Positions 41,818 through 48,517 of a DNA stretch of 48,517 nt are shown piece after piece (position 1 is the stretch's first letter; each line of letters opens with the position of its first letter). This stretch comes from an uncultured Alistipes sp. (GTDB lineage Bacteria > Bacteroidota > Bacteroidia > Bacteroidales > Rikenellaceae), in assembly GCA_904502005.1 (NCBI GenBank), contig CAJGDC010000007.1:1-48517 (forward strand), given 5' to 3'. Position numbers and translations under genes: made by a program. The notes beneath the pieces are model-generated. The model saw only the letters and a list, made by a program, of their open reading frames with translations. It had not been told where the DNA came from and made no database searches.

Positions 41818-41846
41818 AAAAATTAGAGCTGTCATTTGACAGCTCT
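41814..41846 (-). terminator. Terminator overlapping the end of the UGSC-like gene
   Basis: Stem AGAGCTGTCA/TGACAGCTCT, 2-base spacer, formed by the last codons and stop of the minus-strand gene, followed on minus by AATTTTTTTAG. The plus-strand tail is poor, so rbsK-transporter termination here is uncertain. Same arms as the terminator at 25898-25937. Confidence 0.7.
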
Positions 41847-43652
41847 ACTTGTAAATCCACCACCGGGCATTATCTGCACTTTGTTGCGTGAGTCATCGCC
41901 GGTTATTATAATTGCGGTCATACCTCGTTTCATTGTAGGTATGGTCGCAATTTCGCTATCTGAAGTTGCGTGCCATACGGGTGGAGGTGTTAGTTGACTA
42001 TCCTCATTGTTGGAAATGTACCACTCCCATTGCCTAACTGTTCGTCTCTGTTCGGGATTACTGCCCGGGTTGGCGTAGTAGTTGGCAAATACGCGCTCGG
42101 AGGTTGGTCGGCGTGCGGTTTTAATTAGAGCCTGTTCTAACTGCTCTGGAGTAGAGTATTTGGCAGCCAGCGTTGCGGCTACAGATGGGGTGAGTAAAAT
42201 AGTACGATGAGTGTACTGCTTGCCACTGCCAAGTGCAAACTGCCCACGTTCTGTAATATCCCACGCAAGAAGCTCCATAATCTTCTGCGGGTCTGTTGTT
42301 GCAGGCGCCATGTTTCCTCCCCAAGTAAGGGCAGAGCAGAGTGTGACAACGCTCTGATTTTTGTCAAAACCGGCTCTTATGTGGTATGGCTGCCAACCAA
42401 TCTTCTCACAGCTCGCCTCATCCTCTGCCAATACCCACGGCATAGGGTAGCCAAAAGTGCCCATGCGGTTGTCGCCAACATAATACCCTGCAAGATTTAT
42501 CAGTGCGAGGTTGATAAAGCGACCTATGGCCATATTCGCAGGACTGTTTATACCGCCCTGACCTGTAGCAATACCAAGCCGTTCAACAATAGGACCGTTT
42601 ATCCAGCAGTATGGAGTCCAACCATGCGTGCTTGCCAATGTTCGGCGGAACTCTGGCGCACTCAGGGCTTCAGTGATGGCTATAAGCAGTGGCATATACT
42701 CAGGCTTACAACCTGCCATAACGCCGTTTACAGCTACGTGCCATGCAGTCGTGTTGCGATGTGCTATTGGCAGTACGGCTACGGTCTGCTCGGGTGCAAG
42801 GTCTGTATGCTCCATAAAGCGTGAGACGCGCTCATATGTCGGTAGAATGAATGGTAGACCATCGCTCCACTTCATCTCCTGAAAGTGGGTACAAATCTGC
42901 TCTGTTGTGCCGTAATATACATCGTCAGTAATACCCCTCCCTATGTCTGGATTGTGACGCTTGAGTTCTTCATCGGTAATAGGTGTTGTTAATGCCGTAA
43001 CTATTCTATCCCATAGGATATTACGAGTGTTTGTAATCAGCTCCTCGTTTGTGTGCAACGCAAATGCCCCTGGATACTCAGCTACGCGTGGCGCAGCAAC
43101 GCCATTGTTGGTCGCAGTGTAGTAGACCTGCTCTACAAATGTTGGTGCAGCAATTACTACAGCTGGAATGCCAATATATTCGGCAGCGATAGCAGAGCCG
43201 CACTCCTTTTGCGTGCATAATCCACAGCCACAGTTGCCCGTTATCACAGCGTCTACACCATACTGCTTAAGTTTGGCTTGAAATTCATCTTTACTTCTTC
43301 GAGTAACTCCAGGAGCAGGATATACACCTGCCATACCTACATCTTCTATTGTTAAAACCTTTGCAGTGGGGTAGTGCTGGGTAATTAGTCGCGCAATTTC
43401 AGGGTGAATGATGTTTGTCATAAAACTTTCACCCACAATAGCGATAGTCTTACCCTCTAGTGTAGTTAGGAGTGGTGCTTGTTGTATTATCTCTACAGTG
43501 GGCATACCTGCTGGAGATACGACAGCAAAGCGTGGTTCATTTTCTGTAGTTGCACTGAATTCAACTTTGCAATTATCATCGCATAATACAATGCGAGCAG
43601 CTGCTGGAAAGACTGTTGCCAGTGATAGTAGGATAGAAATTATAGTCTTCAT
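41832..43652 (-). CDS. Exported UGSC-like cysteine protein with a second conserved domain
   Basis: 606 residues. A signal peptide (MKTIISILLSLATVFPAAA) sends it to the periplasm. Residues about 68-200 resemble the UGSC (seleno)protein domain: KTIAIVGESFM, a KxxLxxYGVDAVITGNCGCGLC core, and IPAVVIAAPTFV. The place of the U/C-G-S-C motif reads CGCGLCTQKEC (141-151), so cysteine forms replace selenocysteine. The second half (about 250-606) carries HRNTTAWHVAVNGVMAGCKPEYMP with Cys315, similar to proteins usually encoded next to UGSC genes. Here both parts are one chain and exported, which is unusual. A thiol-based redox or metal function is inference; no substrate can be named. Confidence 0.65.
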   Translation of the reverse strand: MKTIISILLSLATVFPAAARIVLCDDNCKVEFSATTENEPRFAVVSPAGMPTVEIIQQAPLLTTLEGKTIAIVGESFMTNIIHPEIARLITQHYPTAKVLTIEDVGMAGVYPAPGVTRRSKDEFQAKLKQYGVDAVITGNCGCGLCTQKECGSAIAAEYIGIPAVVIAAPTFVEQVYYTATNNGVAAPRVAEYPGAFALHTNEELITNTRNILWDRIVTALTTPITDEELKRHNPDIGRGITDDVYYGTTEQICTHFQEMKWSDGLPFILPTYERVSRFMEHTDLAPEQTVAVLPIAHRNTTAWHVAVNGVMAGCKPEYMPLLIAITEALSAPEFRRTLASTHGWTPYCWINGPIVERLGIATGQGGINSPANMAIGRFINLALINLAGYYVGDNRMGTFGYPMPWVLAEDEASCEKIGWQPYHIRAGFDKNQSVVTLCSALTWGGNMAPATTDPQKIMELLAWDITERGQFALGSGKQYTHRTILLTPSVAATLAAKYSTPEQLEQALIKTARRPTSERVFANYYANPGSNPEQRRTVRQWEWYISNNEDSQLTPPPVWHATSDSEIATIPTMKRGMTAIIITGDDSRNKVQIMPGGGFTSRAVK

Positions 43653-43699
43653 GAATTTCCGTTTTTTTAATAGAGCTATTTGTGTTGAAAAGGTTAAAA

Positions 43700-43733
43700 T
43701 TGTTGCGCTAAATATAATTATTTACTACCTTTG
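43700..43733 (+). promoter_or_regulatory. Promoter of the CDF gene
   Basis: TTGTTG (43700-43705), 20 bases, TACCTTTG (43726-43733), ending 19 bases before the start. Confidence 0.65.
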
Positions 43734-43752
43734 TCTGATAAAAATTTAGATA

Positions 43753-44643
43753 ATGAATAACTCTCGCCAGCGTGAAATATACCGAGTAACTATTGTTGGT
43801 AGTGTCGTTAATATGCTACTGCTAATCTTTAAGTTTGTGGCAGGTATTGTGGGTAATAGTGCCGCAATGGTTGCAGATGCTGTACATTCACTATCAGATT
43901 TTGTGACTGATATTGTGGTTATCCTCTTTGTACGTCTTTCGGGTAGACCTGCAGATGAGGACCATGGTTATGGGCATGGTAAGTTTGAGACACTTGCAAC
44001 ACTCTTTGTGAGTTTAGTCCTCTTTGGCGTTGCTGTAATGCTATTTGTTGGTGGCGTAAAAGATATTGTTGCTGTGGCTCGAGGTGAACAGCTAGCTGAA
44101 CCAACGATGGTTGCACTTATAGCTGCAGTAATCTCGATTATTGCAAAGGAGTTACTCTACCATTATACTGTTAAATGTGGCGAAAAACTTAACTCACAGG
44201 TTGTTGTTGCAAATGCGTGGCACCATCGTAGTGACGCCTTTTCATCTATTGGTGTGCTTGCAGGTGTCGGTGGTGCAATGTTTTTGGGCGGTAGCTGGGC
44301 AGTCCTTGACCCTATAGCAGCAACAATAGTAAGCCTCTTTATTGTTAAGGTTGCATATAGTCTACTAATGCCAAGCCTTGAGGAGTTGCTTGAGCGCTCT
44401 TTGCCTAAGGATGTTGAGCAGAGAATAGAGCAGATAATTCTCTCGGTTGATGGTGTTAGCTCTCCACACCATCTTCGCACTCGCCGTATTGGTAGTGCTT
44501 ATGCTATTGAGGTTCACATCCGTATGGACGGAAATCTAACCCTTACTCAGGCGCATGCTGTAACTACTGCCGTCGAGCGACTGCTCAAGCAGGAGTTTGG
44601 TGATTCGACACATGTCGGAATACATACTGAACCGGTTAAGTAG
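43753..44643 (+). CDS. Cation diffusion facilitator family metal exporter
   Basis: 296 residues. Six membrane segments and a cytosolic C-terminal domain. Metal-site motifs HSLSDFVTD and HHRSDAFSS (the paired HxxxD sites), with HGYGHGKFE between. Members export Zn2+, Fe2+ or related ions by proton exchange; FieF-like by length and motif. Ends one base before the convergent EamA gene. Confidence 0.93.
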   Translation: MNNSRQREIYRVTIVGSVVNMLLLIFKFVAGIVGNSAAMVADAVHSLSDFVTDIVVILFVRLSGRPADEDHGYGHGKFETLATLFVSLVLFGVAVMLFVGGVKDIVAVARGEQLAEPTMVALIAAVISIIAKELLYHYTVKCGEKLNSQVVVANAWHHRSDAFSSIGVLAGVGGAMFLGGSWAVLDPIAATIVSLFIVKVAYSLLMPSLEELLERSLPKDVEQRIEQIILSVDGVSSPHHLRTRRIGSAYAIEVHIRMDGNLTLTQAHAVTTAVERLLKQEFGDSTHVGIHTEPVK

Positions 44644-44644
44644 T

Positions 44645-45568
44645 CTACCTGTTCAAGTTATTTGATTCTCTCTTGCTGCGGCTATACGATACTATAGCAA
44701 CACCGGCAAATACTGTCACTGCAGCGAGTACTTTTTGCCAGCTCAGTGTATCCATGCCCACATAAATACTTACGACAATAGCTACGATAGGTTGTACGTA
44801 TGAGTACATACTTACAAGTGTTGGGCGGAGAATTTTCTGCCCTACTGGAATAAGGAAGTAGGTGATAAATGTTGCACAGATAATCAGAAAAGCAAGCTCG
44901 GCAATATGTTGCTTAGGTAGTGCAGCAAAGTCGAGCGTAATAATCTCCTTTGCCGAAAATGGCAGGGCGAGTAGCGAAGCGAAGAGGAAGGTCCACTTCA
45001 TGAATGTTACAACCGAATATTTGGCAATGGTTGGCTTAAAAATTCCCAAATAAAGAGAGAAACAGAGCGAGTTGCCAATCATTAGCAAAACTCCTAACGG
45101 CGTAGTTTGTGCTACTGCTGAAGATGAGGTTACGCTGTTGAGTATCAGGTATATAATTCCACAAAGGCTAAGAACAACACCTCCTATTTTTTGAGCAGTG
45201 AGTGGCTCTTTTAGGGCGTATGCAGCAATGAACATCGTATACACTGGTGAGAGCGATGTGATTATAGAGCAGTCCATTGGCGTTATGCGAGAAATTGCCA
45301 TCAAAAAGAACATCTGTGTAAGGAAGAACCCGAGAACTGATGCCGCAAAAATCTTGACATAATCGCTCTTTTCGACCCTCTGCTTAGGCATAAATAGAGA
45401 TATAATCCAAAATAGAGAACCTGCGCCGAGTGAACGTAGAGTGAAGAGCGCAATCGGTGATATAGCACCACTGCTTGTCAAATCTTTGCAGACAATAATA
45501 TTGAGTCCAAAGATAAGATATGCCGTAAAGCATGCAAAGTGCCCAAATAGCGATTTCTGTTCAAACAT
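44645..45568 (-). CDS. EamA/DMT family exporter
   Basis: 307 residues, ten membrane segments in two EamA repeats (first GHFACFTAYLIFGLNIIVCK to about 145; second from about 158). Substrates in this family range from amino acids to metabolites; none can be assigned. Convergent with the CDF gene with a one-base gap. A -7 box lies at 45589-45596. Confidence 0.88.
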   Translation of the reverse strand: MFEQKSLFGHFACFTAYLIFGLNIIVCKDLTSSGAISPIALFTLRSLGAGSLFWIISLFMPKQRVEKSDYVKIFAASVLGFFLTQMFFLMAISRITPMDCSIITSLSPVYTMFIAAYALKEPLTAQKIGGVVLSLCGIIYLILNSVTSSSAVAQTTPLGVLLMIGNSLCFSLYLGIFKPTIAKYSVVTFMKWTFLFASLLALPFSAKEIITLDFAALPKQHIAELAFLIICATFITYFLIPVGQKILRPTLVSMYSYVQPIVAIVVSIYVGMDTLSWQKVLAAVTVFAGVAIVSYSRSKRESNNLNR

Positions 45569-45588
45569 AACCTACAAATTTATGGCTA

Positions 45589-45596
45589 CAAAGGTA
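45589..45596 (-). promoter_or_regulatory. -7 box of the EamA gene
   Basis: TACCTTTG on the minus strand, 20 bases before the start. Confidence 0.55.
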
Positions 45597-45625
45597 GTGA
45601 TTTTTGTCTAATTCCCACCTAAAAG

Positions 45626-45656
45626 TTGTAATTATCAAAAAAGAGACCTATCTTTG
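45626..45656 (+). promoter_or_regulatory. Promoter of tRNA-Ser
   Basis: TTG (45626-45628), 20 bases, TATCTTTG (45649-45656), ending 14 bases before the mature tRNA. Confidence 0.7.
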
Positions 45657-45670
45657 TCCACCAAGAAAAC

Positions 45671-45758
45671 GGAAAGGTGCAGGAGTGGTTGAACTGGCCC
45701 GCCTGGAAAGCGAGTAAACGTCAAAAGCGTTTCAGGGGTTCGAATCCCCTCCTTTCCG
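45671..45758 (+). tRNA. tRNA-Ser (anticodon GGA)
   Basis: 88 bases with a complete cloverleaf. Acceptor GGAAAGG/CCTTTCC with discriminator G; anticodon loop CTGGAAA, reading UCC and UCU; long variable arm AAACG/CGTTT typical of serine; T arm AGGGG-TTCGAAT-CCCCT. One anticodon-stem pair appears mismatched (C-A). CCA is not encoded. Confidence 0.95.
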
Positions 45759-45767
45759 CAAAGGTTG

Positions 45768-45793
45768 AAAGCCTTGCATTGCAAGGCTTTTTT
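45768..45793 (+). terminator. Terminator of tRNA-Ser
   Basis: Stem AAAGCCTTGC/GCAAGGCTTT with a 3-base loop, then TTT and further T-rich sequence. Confidence 0.85.
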
Positions 45794-45842
45794 ATTTATA
45801 TAGCCGTGCAAACTTGTTTGCGAACGGCTATATAAATAAAAA
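45789..45842. repeat. Long near-perfect inverted repeat after tRNA-Ser
   Basis: A 19-bp perfect outer stem (inner end TATAGCCGT/ACGGCTATA), a 2-base bulge, a 6-bp inner stem GCAAAC/GTTTGC and a 2-base loop. The AT-rich foot could act as a second terminator in either direction. Confidence 0.8.
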
Positions 45843-45938
45843 GTGGTGTCGCAGACACTTTCAATCTTTGCAAGGGCCCCTGCGGCGAGCAGAGGGGATG
45901 GACGTGACGGAGCACTCTGTAAACTTTTATACAGCTAT
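45843..45938. other. Non-coding stretch with small hairpins
   Basis: No open reading frame of note. GTGTC/GACAC (loop GCA) and CCCCTGC/GCAGAGGGG (one bulge) hairpins follow each other. GC-richer than its surroundings. Could be a small RNA or decayed sequence; it ends at the vWA gene stop. Confidence 0.35.
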
Positions 45939-46808
45939 TTAGTAGTTAAACTGGGGCATTTTCCAATTGACGACTATGTCAAGCATTGGTAAAATCCTCA
46001 GAGCTAATGAGTTGTAACTAAAGCAAAGATACGGCGGTTGAGCATCGGGATTATAACGCGCAGCAAGCGGGTGGAAAATCTCTGGCATAGGACTTGAAAG
46101 TTGCGCAAAAGAGTAGGCGTGATGACGAAGAGGAATGTCATCAGGATTTGGAAAATTGAGCGGAGTTGAGCCTCTTAATGGCTCAACGCAAATGTTGAAA
46201 AGGAGGGTATTGCCGTGTTTTGTACCCGTGCTCTTGATTTTATCGGCTAGTTCCAGATGCTCTTTATGGCACTCTAGGTAACCGATGCCGTCAGAGATGT
46301 TGAAGATTATAGGTGGCATGCTATCCTTGTTACGCTCATTATTGCACCACTCACTAACAATAACAGAGACGGTGTTGAGCATATCTGCAGTTGGTGTAAT
46401 GTTGCTCGCTTGCGGATTTACCCATTCGCGATAACACTCTGTAACCAACTGCAGGCGGTTGTTGTTATCTATATACTCTACAGTGCGACGAGTGATGGGT
46501 ATGTTATCGGGGTTTAGGGCTGTGATAGGCAGAATAAGCGAGTTACCGGGTAGTAGAGATTTGACCTCTAATTTTGAGTAGCCGATTGCGCAAATATCAC
46601 AATAGGGGCATGGGTCAGACAGCCTGAATGCCTGACGTGAGTGCAGAACTAGCTCCTCAATTATCGCCGATGCTAAAATTGAAGCAGCCTCACTCTTGCT
46701 TACTATTGTCGAGTGGTTATAAAATGGCTCTAACATTGAGCCCGATTGGTCAATGGCAATGATAAATAACCCTCTATGTTCAGGTGAAATTACTTGACTG
46801 TACTCCAT
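45939..46808 (-). CDS. von Willebrand factor A domain protein
   Basis: 289 residues from MEYSQVISPEHRG; the upstream frame would start inside the preceding gene and cross its terminator. The MIDAS motif DQSGSM (DxSxS) begins the vWA fold, with a metal-site Thr likely in PTADMLN and an Asp in NISDGIG. The CPYCDIC cluster just before the third strand is unusual and could bind metal. No signal peptide. Function unknown; such small vWA proteins often act as chaperone-like or binding partners. It lies about 50 bases downstream of the MFS gene with a terminator between, so it may depend on read-through or a weak promoter. Confidence 0.75.
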   Translation of the reverse strand: MEYSQVISPEHRGLFIIAIDQSGSMLEPFYNHSTIVSKSEAASILASAIIEELVLHSRQAFRLSDPCPYCDICAIGYSKLEVKSLLPGNSLILPITALNPDNIPITRRTVEYIDNNNRLQLVTECYREWVNPQASNITPTADMLNTVSVIVSEWCNNERNKDSMPPIIFNISDGIGYLECHKEHLELADKIKSTGTKHGNTLLFNICVEPLRGSTPLNFPNPDDIPLRHHAYSFAQLSSPMPEIFHPLAARYNPDAQPPYLCFSYNSLALRILPMLDIVVNWKMPQFNY

Positions 46809-46812
46809 AAAT

Positions 46813-46844
46813 AAAATGGCTGCTCGGGTATTACCAGAGCAGCC
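46813..46844 (-). terminator. Terminator of the MFS gene at 46862-48076
   Basis: Perfect 8-bp stem GGCTGCTC/GAGCAGCC with an 11-base loop, followed on minus by ATTTTATTT. The next start codon lies only 5 bases further. Confidence 0.75.
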
Positions 46845-46861
46845 GTAACAATGATAATAAT

Positions 46862-48076
46862 CTACTTGCTTGGTTTTGCAATGTAATAGGTCATTATTGA
46901 GCTGACGATATAAAGTGCTGCTATGACCCAAACAATGCCGGCATATCCTATAGGTTTCTCAAGAAGCTTGACCAGTAGTGGACCGATAAATGTTGCAAGG
47001 CCCGCGCCGAGGTTGAGTACCGATACGGCAGCGCCTTTGTCCTTCTCGACCAGTGATGGCACAAGGGCGCTCAGCGGAACATATCCAGCAAGCATTACGC
47101 ACCAGAAACCGCCACAAGCAAGGATAAACCAGAAGTTGTTCCAAATCTCAGGAGCGTAGTAGAAGAGCAGTACACCCACAGCACAGCCAACACCGCCAAA
47201 CCATATGATTGTCTGACTCCAACCGAGCTTGTCACCCACAATGCCGAAGATAAGGTTGAAGACGATGTTGAAGATAAATACCGAGCCCCAAATTAGTCCC
47301 CAGTCTGTGTCGCTCATGCCGTGACTTGCGAAGTATAGCGGCATAAATACCACAAAGGCAAACTGTGAGATTGAGTTGATAACGCGCACAATGCCACCCA
47401 TCAGCACCTTCGGCTCGCGCTTCATAATGCCCAGTCCGTGGATGAGCTCCTTGAACTTGTTGCCGCTTGCCTTTGGAGAGTTGCTTGCAAAGAGGTTTGT
47501 GTCGGGACACTTGTTGATAACCAGAGCGCAAATTGTACCCAGTGTTACGAATATGAGCGAGGTCCAGAGCGTCGGAACAATGCCTATAGCCTCCTTTGTA
47601 AATGCGCCGTAGTAGGCGCCCAAGACGTTTAGTCCGCCAGTGAATACAAACCAAAACCAACCCTGCGCCGAGCTAAGGCTATCCTTGCCTACGCGGTAGG
47701 TAATCCATACAATAAATGTGTATGCAAAGAGCGGATAGGCAAACCCCTTTATGGCGTATGTTATTAGCAGCGTCGGAAAGTCGAGCCCCGTCATGCCAAG
47801 CCCTGCAAAGCCTGCCATGCCTAAGAGATAGATTGCATAGCCGAGCCACATGGTCTTGCGCACGCCGATGGTCTCGGCAATCACGCCCGAGAGCCACGAG
47901 GAGATAGCAATGGCAATACCATATACGGTAAATAATAACTCGTTGTCAAGCCCCTGCGACTCGATGTACTTGCTGAGCCATGTCTGCTCAATGCCGTCGC
48001 CCATCATAAATATGAGCACACCCAAAAATCCCCAAAATAGACTCTTCGGAAGTCCTGTTCTCTCAAAAATGTTCAT
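46862..48076 (-). CDS. MFS transporter, RbtT/DalT/CsbX polyol-permease-like
   Basis: 404 residues from MNIFERTGLPKSLFWGF; the upstream frame passes through a terminator. Twelve membrane segments. The opening FWGFLGVLIFMMGDGIEQTWL matches the ribitol/arabinitol permease subfamily, and GVIAETIGVRKTMWLG is motif A. Sugar-alcohol uptake is a family-based guess; no polyol dehydrogenase or kinase is next to it in the window. Confidence 0.85.
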   Translation of the reverse strand: MNIFERTGLPKSLFWGFLGVLIFMMGDGIEQTWLSKYIESQGLDNELLFTVYGIAIAISSWLSGVIAETIGVRKTMWLGYAIYLLGMAGFAGLGMTGLDFPTLLITYAIKGFAYPLFAYTFIVWITYRVGKDSLSSAQGWFWFVFTGGLNVLGAYYGAFTKEAIGIVPTLWTSLIFVTLGTICALVINKCPDTNLFASNSPKASGNKFKELIHGLGIMKREPKVLMGGIVRVINSISQFAFVVFMPLYFASHGMSDTDWGLIWGSVFIFNIVFNLIFGIVGDKLGWSQTIIWFGGVGCAVGVLLFYYAPEIWNNFWFILACGGFWCVMLAGYVPLSALVPSLVEKDKGAAVSVLNLGAGLATFIGPLLVKLLEKPIGYAGIVWVIAALYIVSSIMTYYIAKPSK

Positions 48077-48116
48077 AAAAAAGCTCTCTAAAAATCTTTC
48101 TGCCCACAAATTTAAC

Positions 48117-48155
48117 AAAAAAACCGCACTATGCAAACGCAAGCGCGGTTTTTTT
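48117..48155. terminator. Bidirectional terminator
   Basis: AAAAAAACCGC/GCGGTTTTTTT symmetric arms with a 17-base inner part that can also pair (TGC/GCA). On minus it terminates the interrupted LRR gene to its right. Confidence 0.85.
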
Positions 48156-48170
48156 CTCTCCCCAAGCCCC

Positions 48171-48517
48171 TTACTCAAAGTCGTACGGCACGTAGTCTGC
48201 AGCTAAACTTTTCCAATACTTAGCTGTCTTGTATGTATCTAATGATGCGCGTGGCACGTAAATCTTACGGCATTGCGCATTGTAGAAATACGAAACATGC
48301 CTATTTCTGTAGTGGATATATATTCTCCTTATTGATTAATGGTATATAAAATTGTATTTGGTTTCCACCATTACAAACTTGAAGTCTGTTTCAGGATCAG
48401 AATCGCCATTTTCTGTTTCAAATTTCCAATCTCTAAGCATTTGTTCGACATTAGAGTAATCAGCCCCTTTTGGATAGTGTACAAATAATGTACTAGATTG
48501 ATTCCAAAATACTCTAT
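48171..48517 (-). pseudogene. C-terminal part of a BspA-type LRR surface protein, interrupted by an in-frame stop
   Basis: Too short in each half to stand out as an ORF. On minus, one frame is open from the window edge to a TAA at 48336-48338 (…TLFVHYPKGADYSN… to YNFIYH) and continues in the same frame to the stop at 48171-48173. The 54 downstream codons have no Met, and end IYVPRASLDTYKTAKYW…DYVPYDFE, the usual C-terminus of BspA-type leucine-rich-repeat proteins. Either a nonsense mutation truncates the protein, or the first stop is the true end and the rest is decayed. The 5' part lies outside the window. Confidence 0.55.

Noticed and set aside
45671..45842. Integrated element using the tRNA-Ser 3' end as attachment site
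   Set aside because: No integrase gene and no repeat of the tRNA 3' end was found downstream in the window.

Overview
The window reads as the chromosome of a member of the Bacteroidales (Bacteroidota), probably a gut commensal. The signs are: consensus -7 boxes of the form TAnnTTTG upstream of many genes with almost no Shine-Dalgarno sequences; DUF6562 (fimbrillin-like) and DUF5689 lipoproteins; a long-form NusB; an Oar-like TonB-dependent receptor; and a PorV/PorQ-family barrel. I cannot place the genus; Rikenellaceae-like is a guess. No insertion sequence, CRISPR array or phage module is visible. About 43 protein genes and one tRNA are supported.

Left part (1-12.9 kb): the 3' end of gpmI, then a minus-strand block with two very large DUF6562 lipoproteins (1061-4012 and 5909-9667) flanking a lipoprotein made of four tandem repeats (4267-5802). 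A third DUF6562 lipoprotein lies at 26914-29235. The three form a mosaic family: the first shares a structured leader with the third but a C-terminal protein cassette with the second. Next is a tight three-gene operon (12834 down to 10006) encoding a steroid 5-alpha-reductase homologue, an Old Yellow Enzyme-type reductase and a short-chain dehydrogenase. This is the same gene set reported in gut Bacteroidetes that convert 3-oxo bile acids to isoallolithocholic acid.

Middle part (12.9-32.7 kb): mostly housekeeping genes. These are ychF, miaB and a yitT-like gene in one unit; an MFS carrier; a DUF5689 lipoprotein; TSCPD protein, yajC and nusB; a divergent rlmI-like methyltransferase with a HAD phosphatase; glyA with a DUF2461 gene; fabG with a PorV/PorQ barrel; two small genes; a BaiN-type flavoprotein, an unknown gene and a PduO-type cobalamin adenosyltransferase in one unit; and tatC.

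Right part (32.7-48.5 kb): an FMN riboswitch with a terminator/antiterminator platform precedes a TonB-dependent receptor and an OmpA-like protein, suggesting flavin-regulated outer-membrane uptake. Then come a conserved small protein, an AraC regulator with two small unknown genes opposite, panB, rbsK with a GRP-type sugar transporter, an exported UGSC-like cysteine protein, a CDF metal exporter, an EamA exporter, tRNA-Ser(GGA) followed by an unusually structured non-coding stretch, a vWA protein, a polyol-permease-like MFS carrier, and the stop-interrupted end of a BspA-type leucine-rich-repeat protein at the window edge.

Three genes (the 5-alpha-reductase, the BaiN-type flavoprotein and tatC) have perfect -7 boxes only 4-5 bases before the start codon, which suggests leaderless transcripts.
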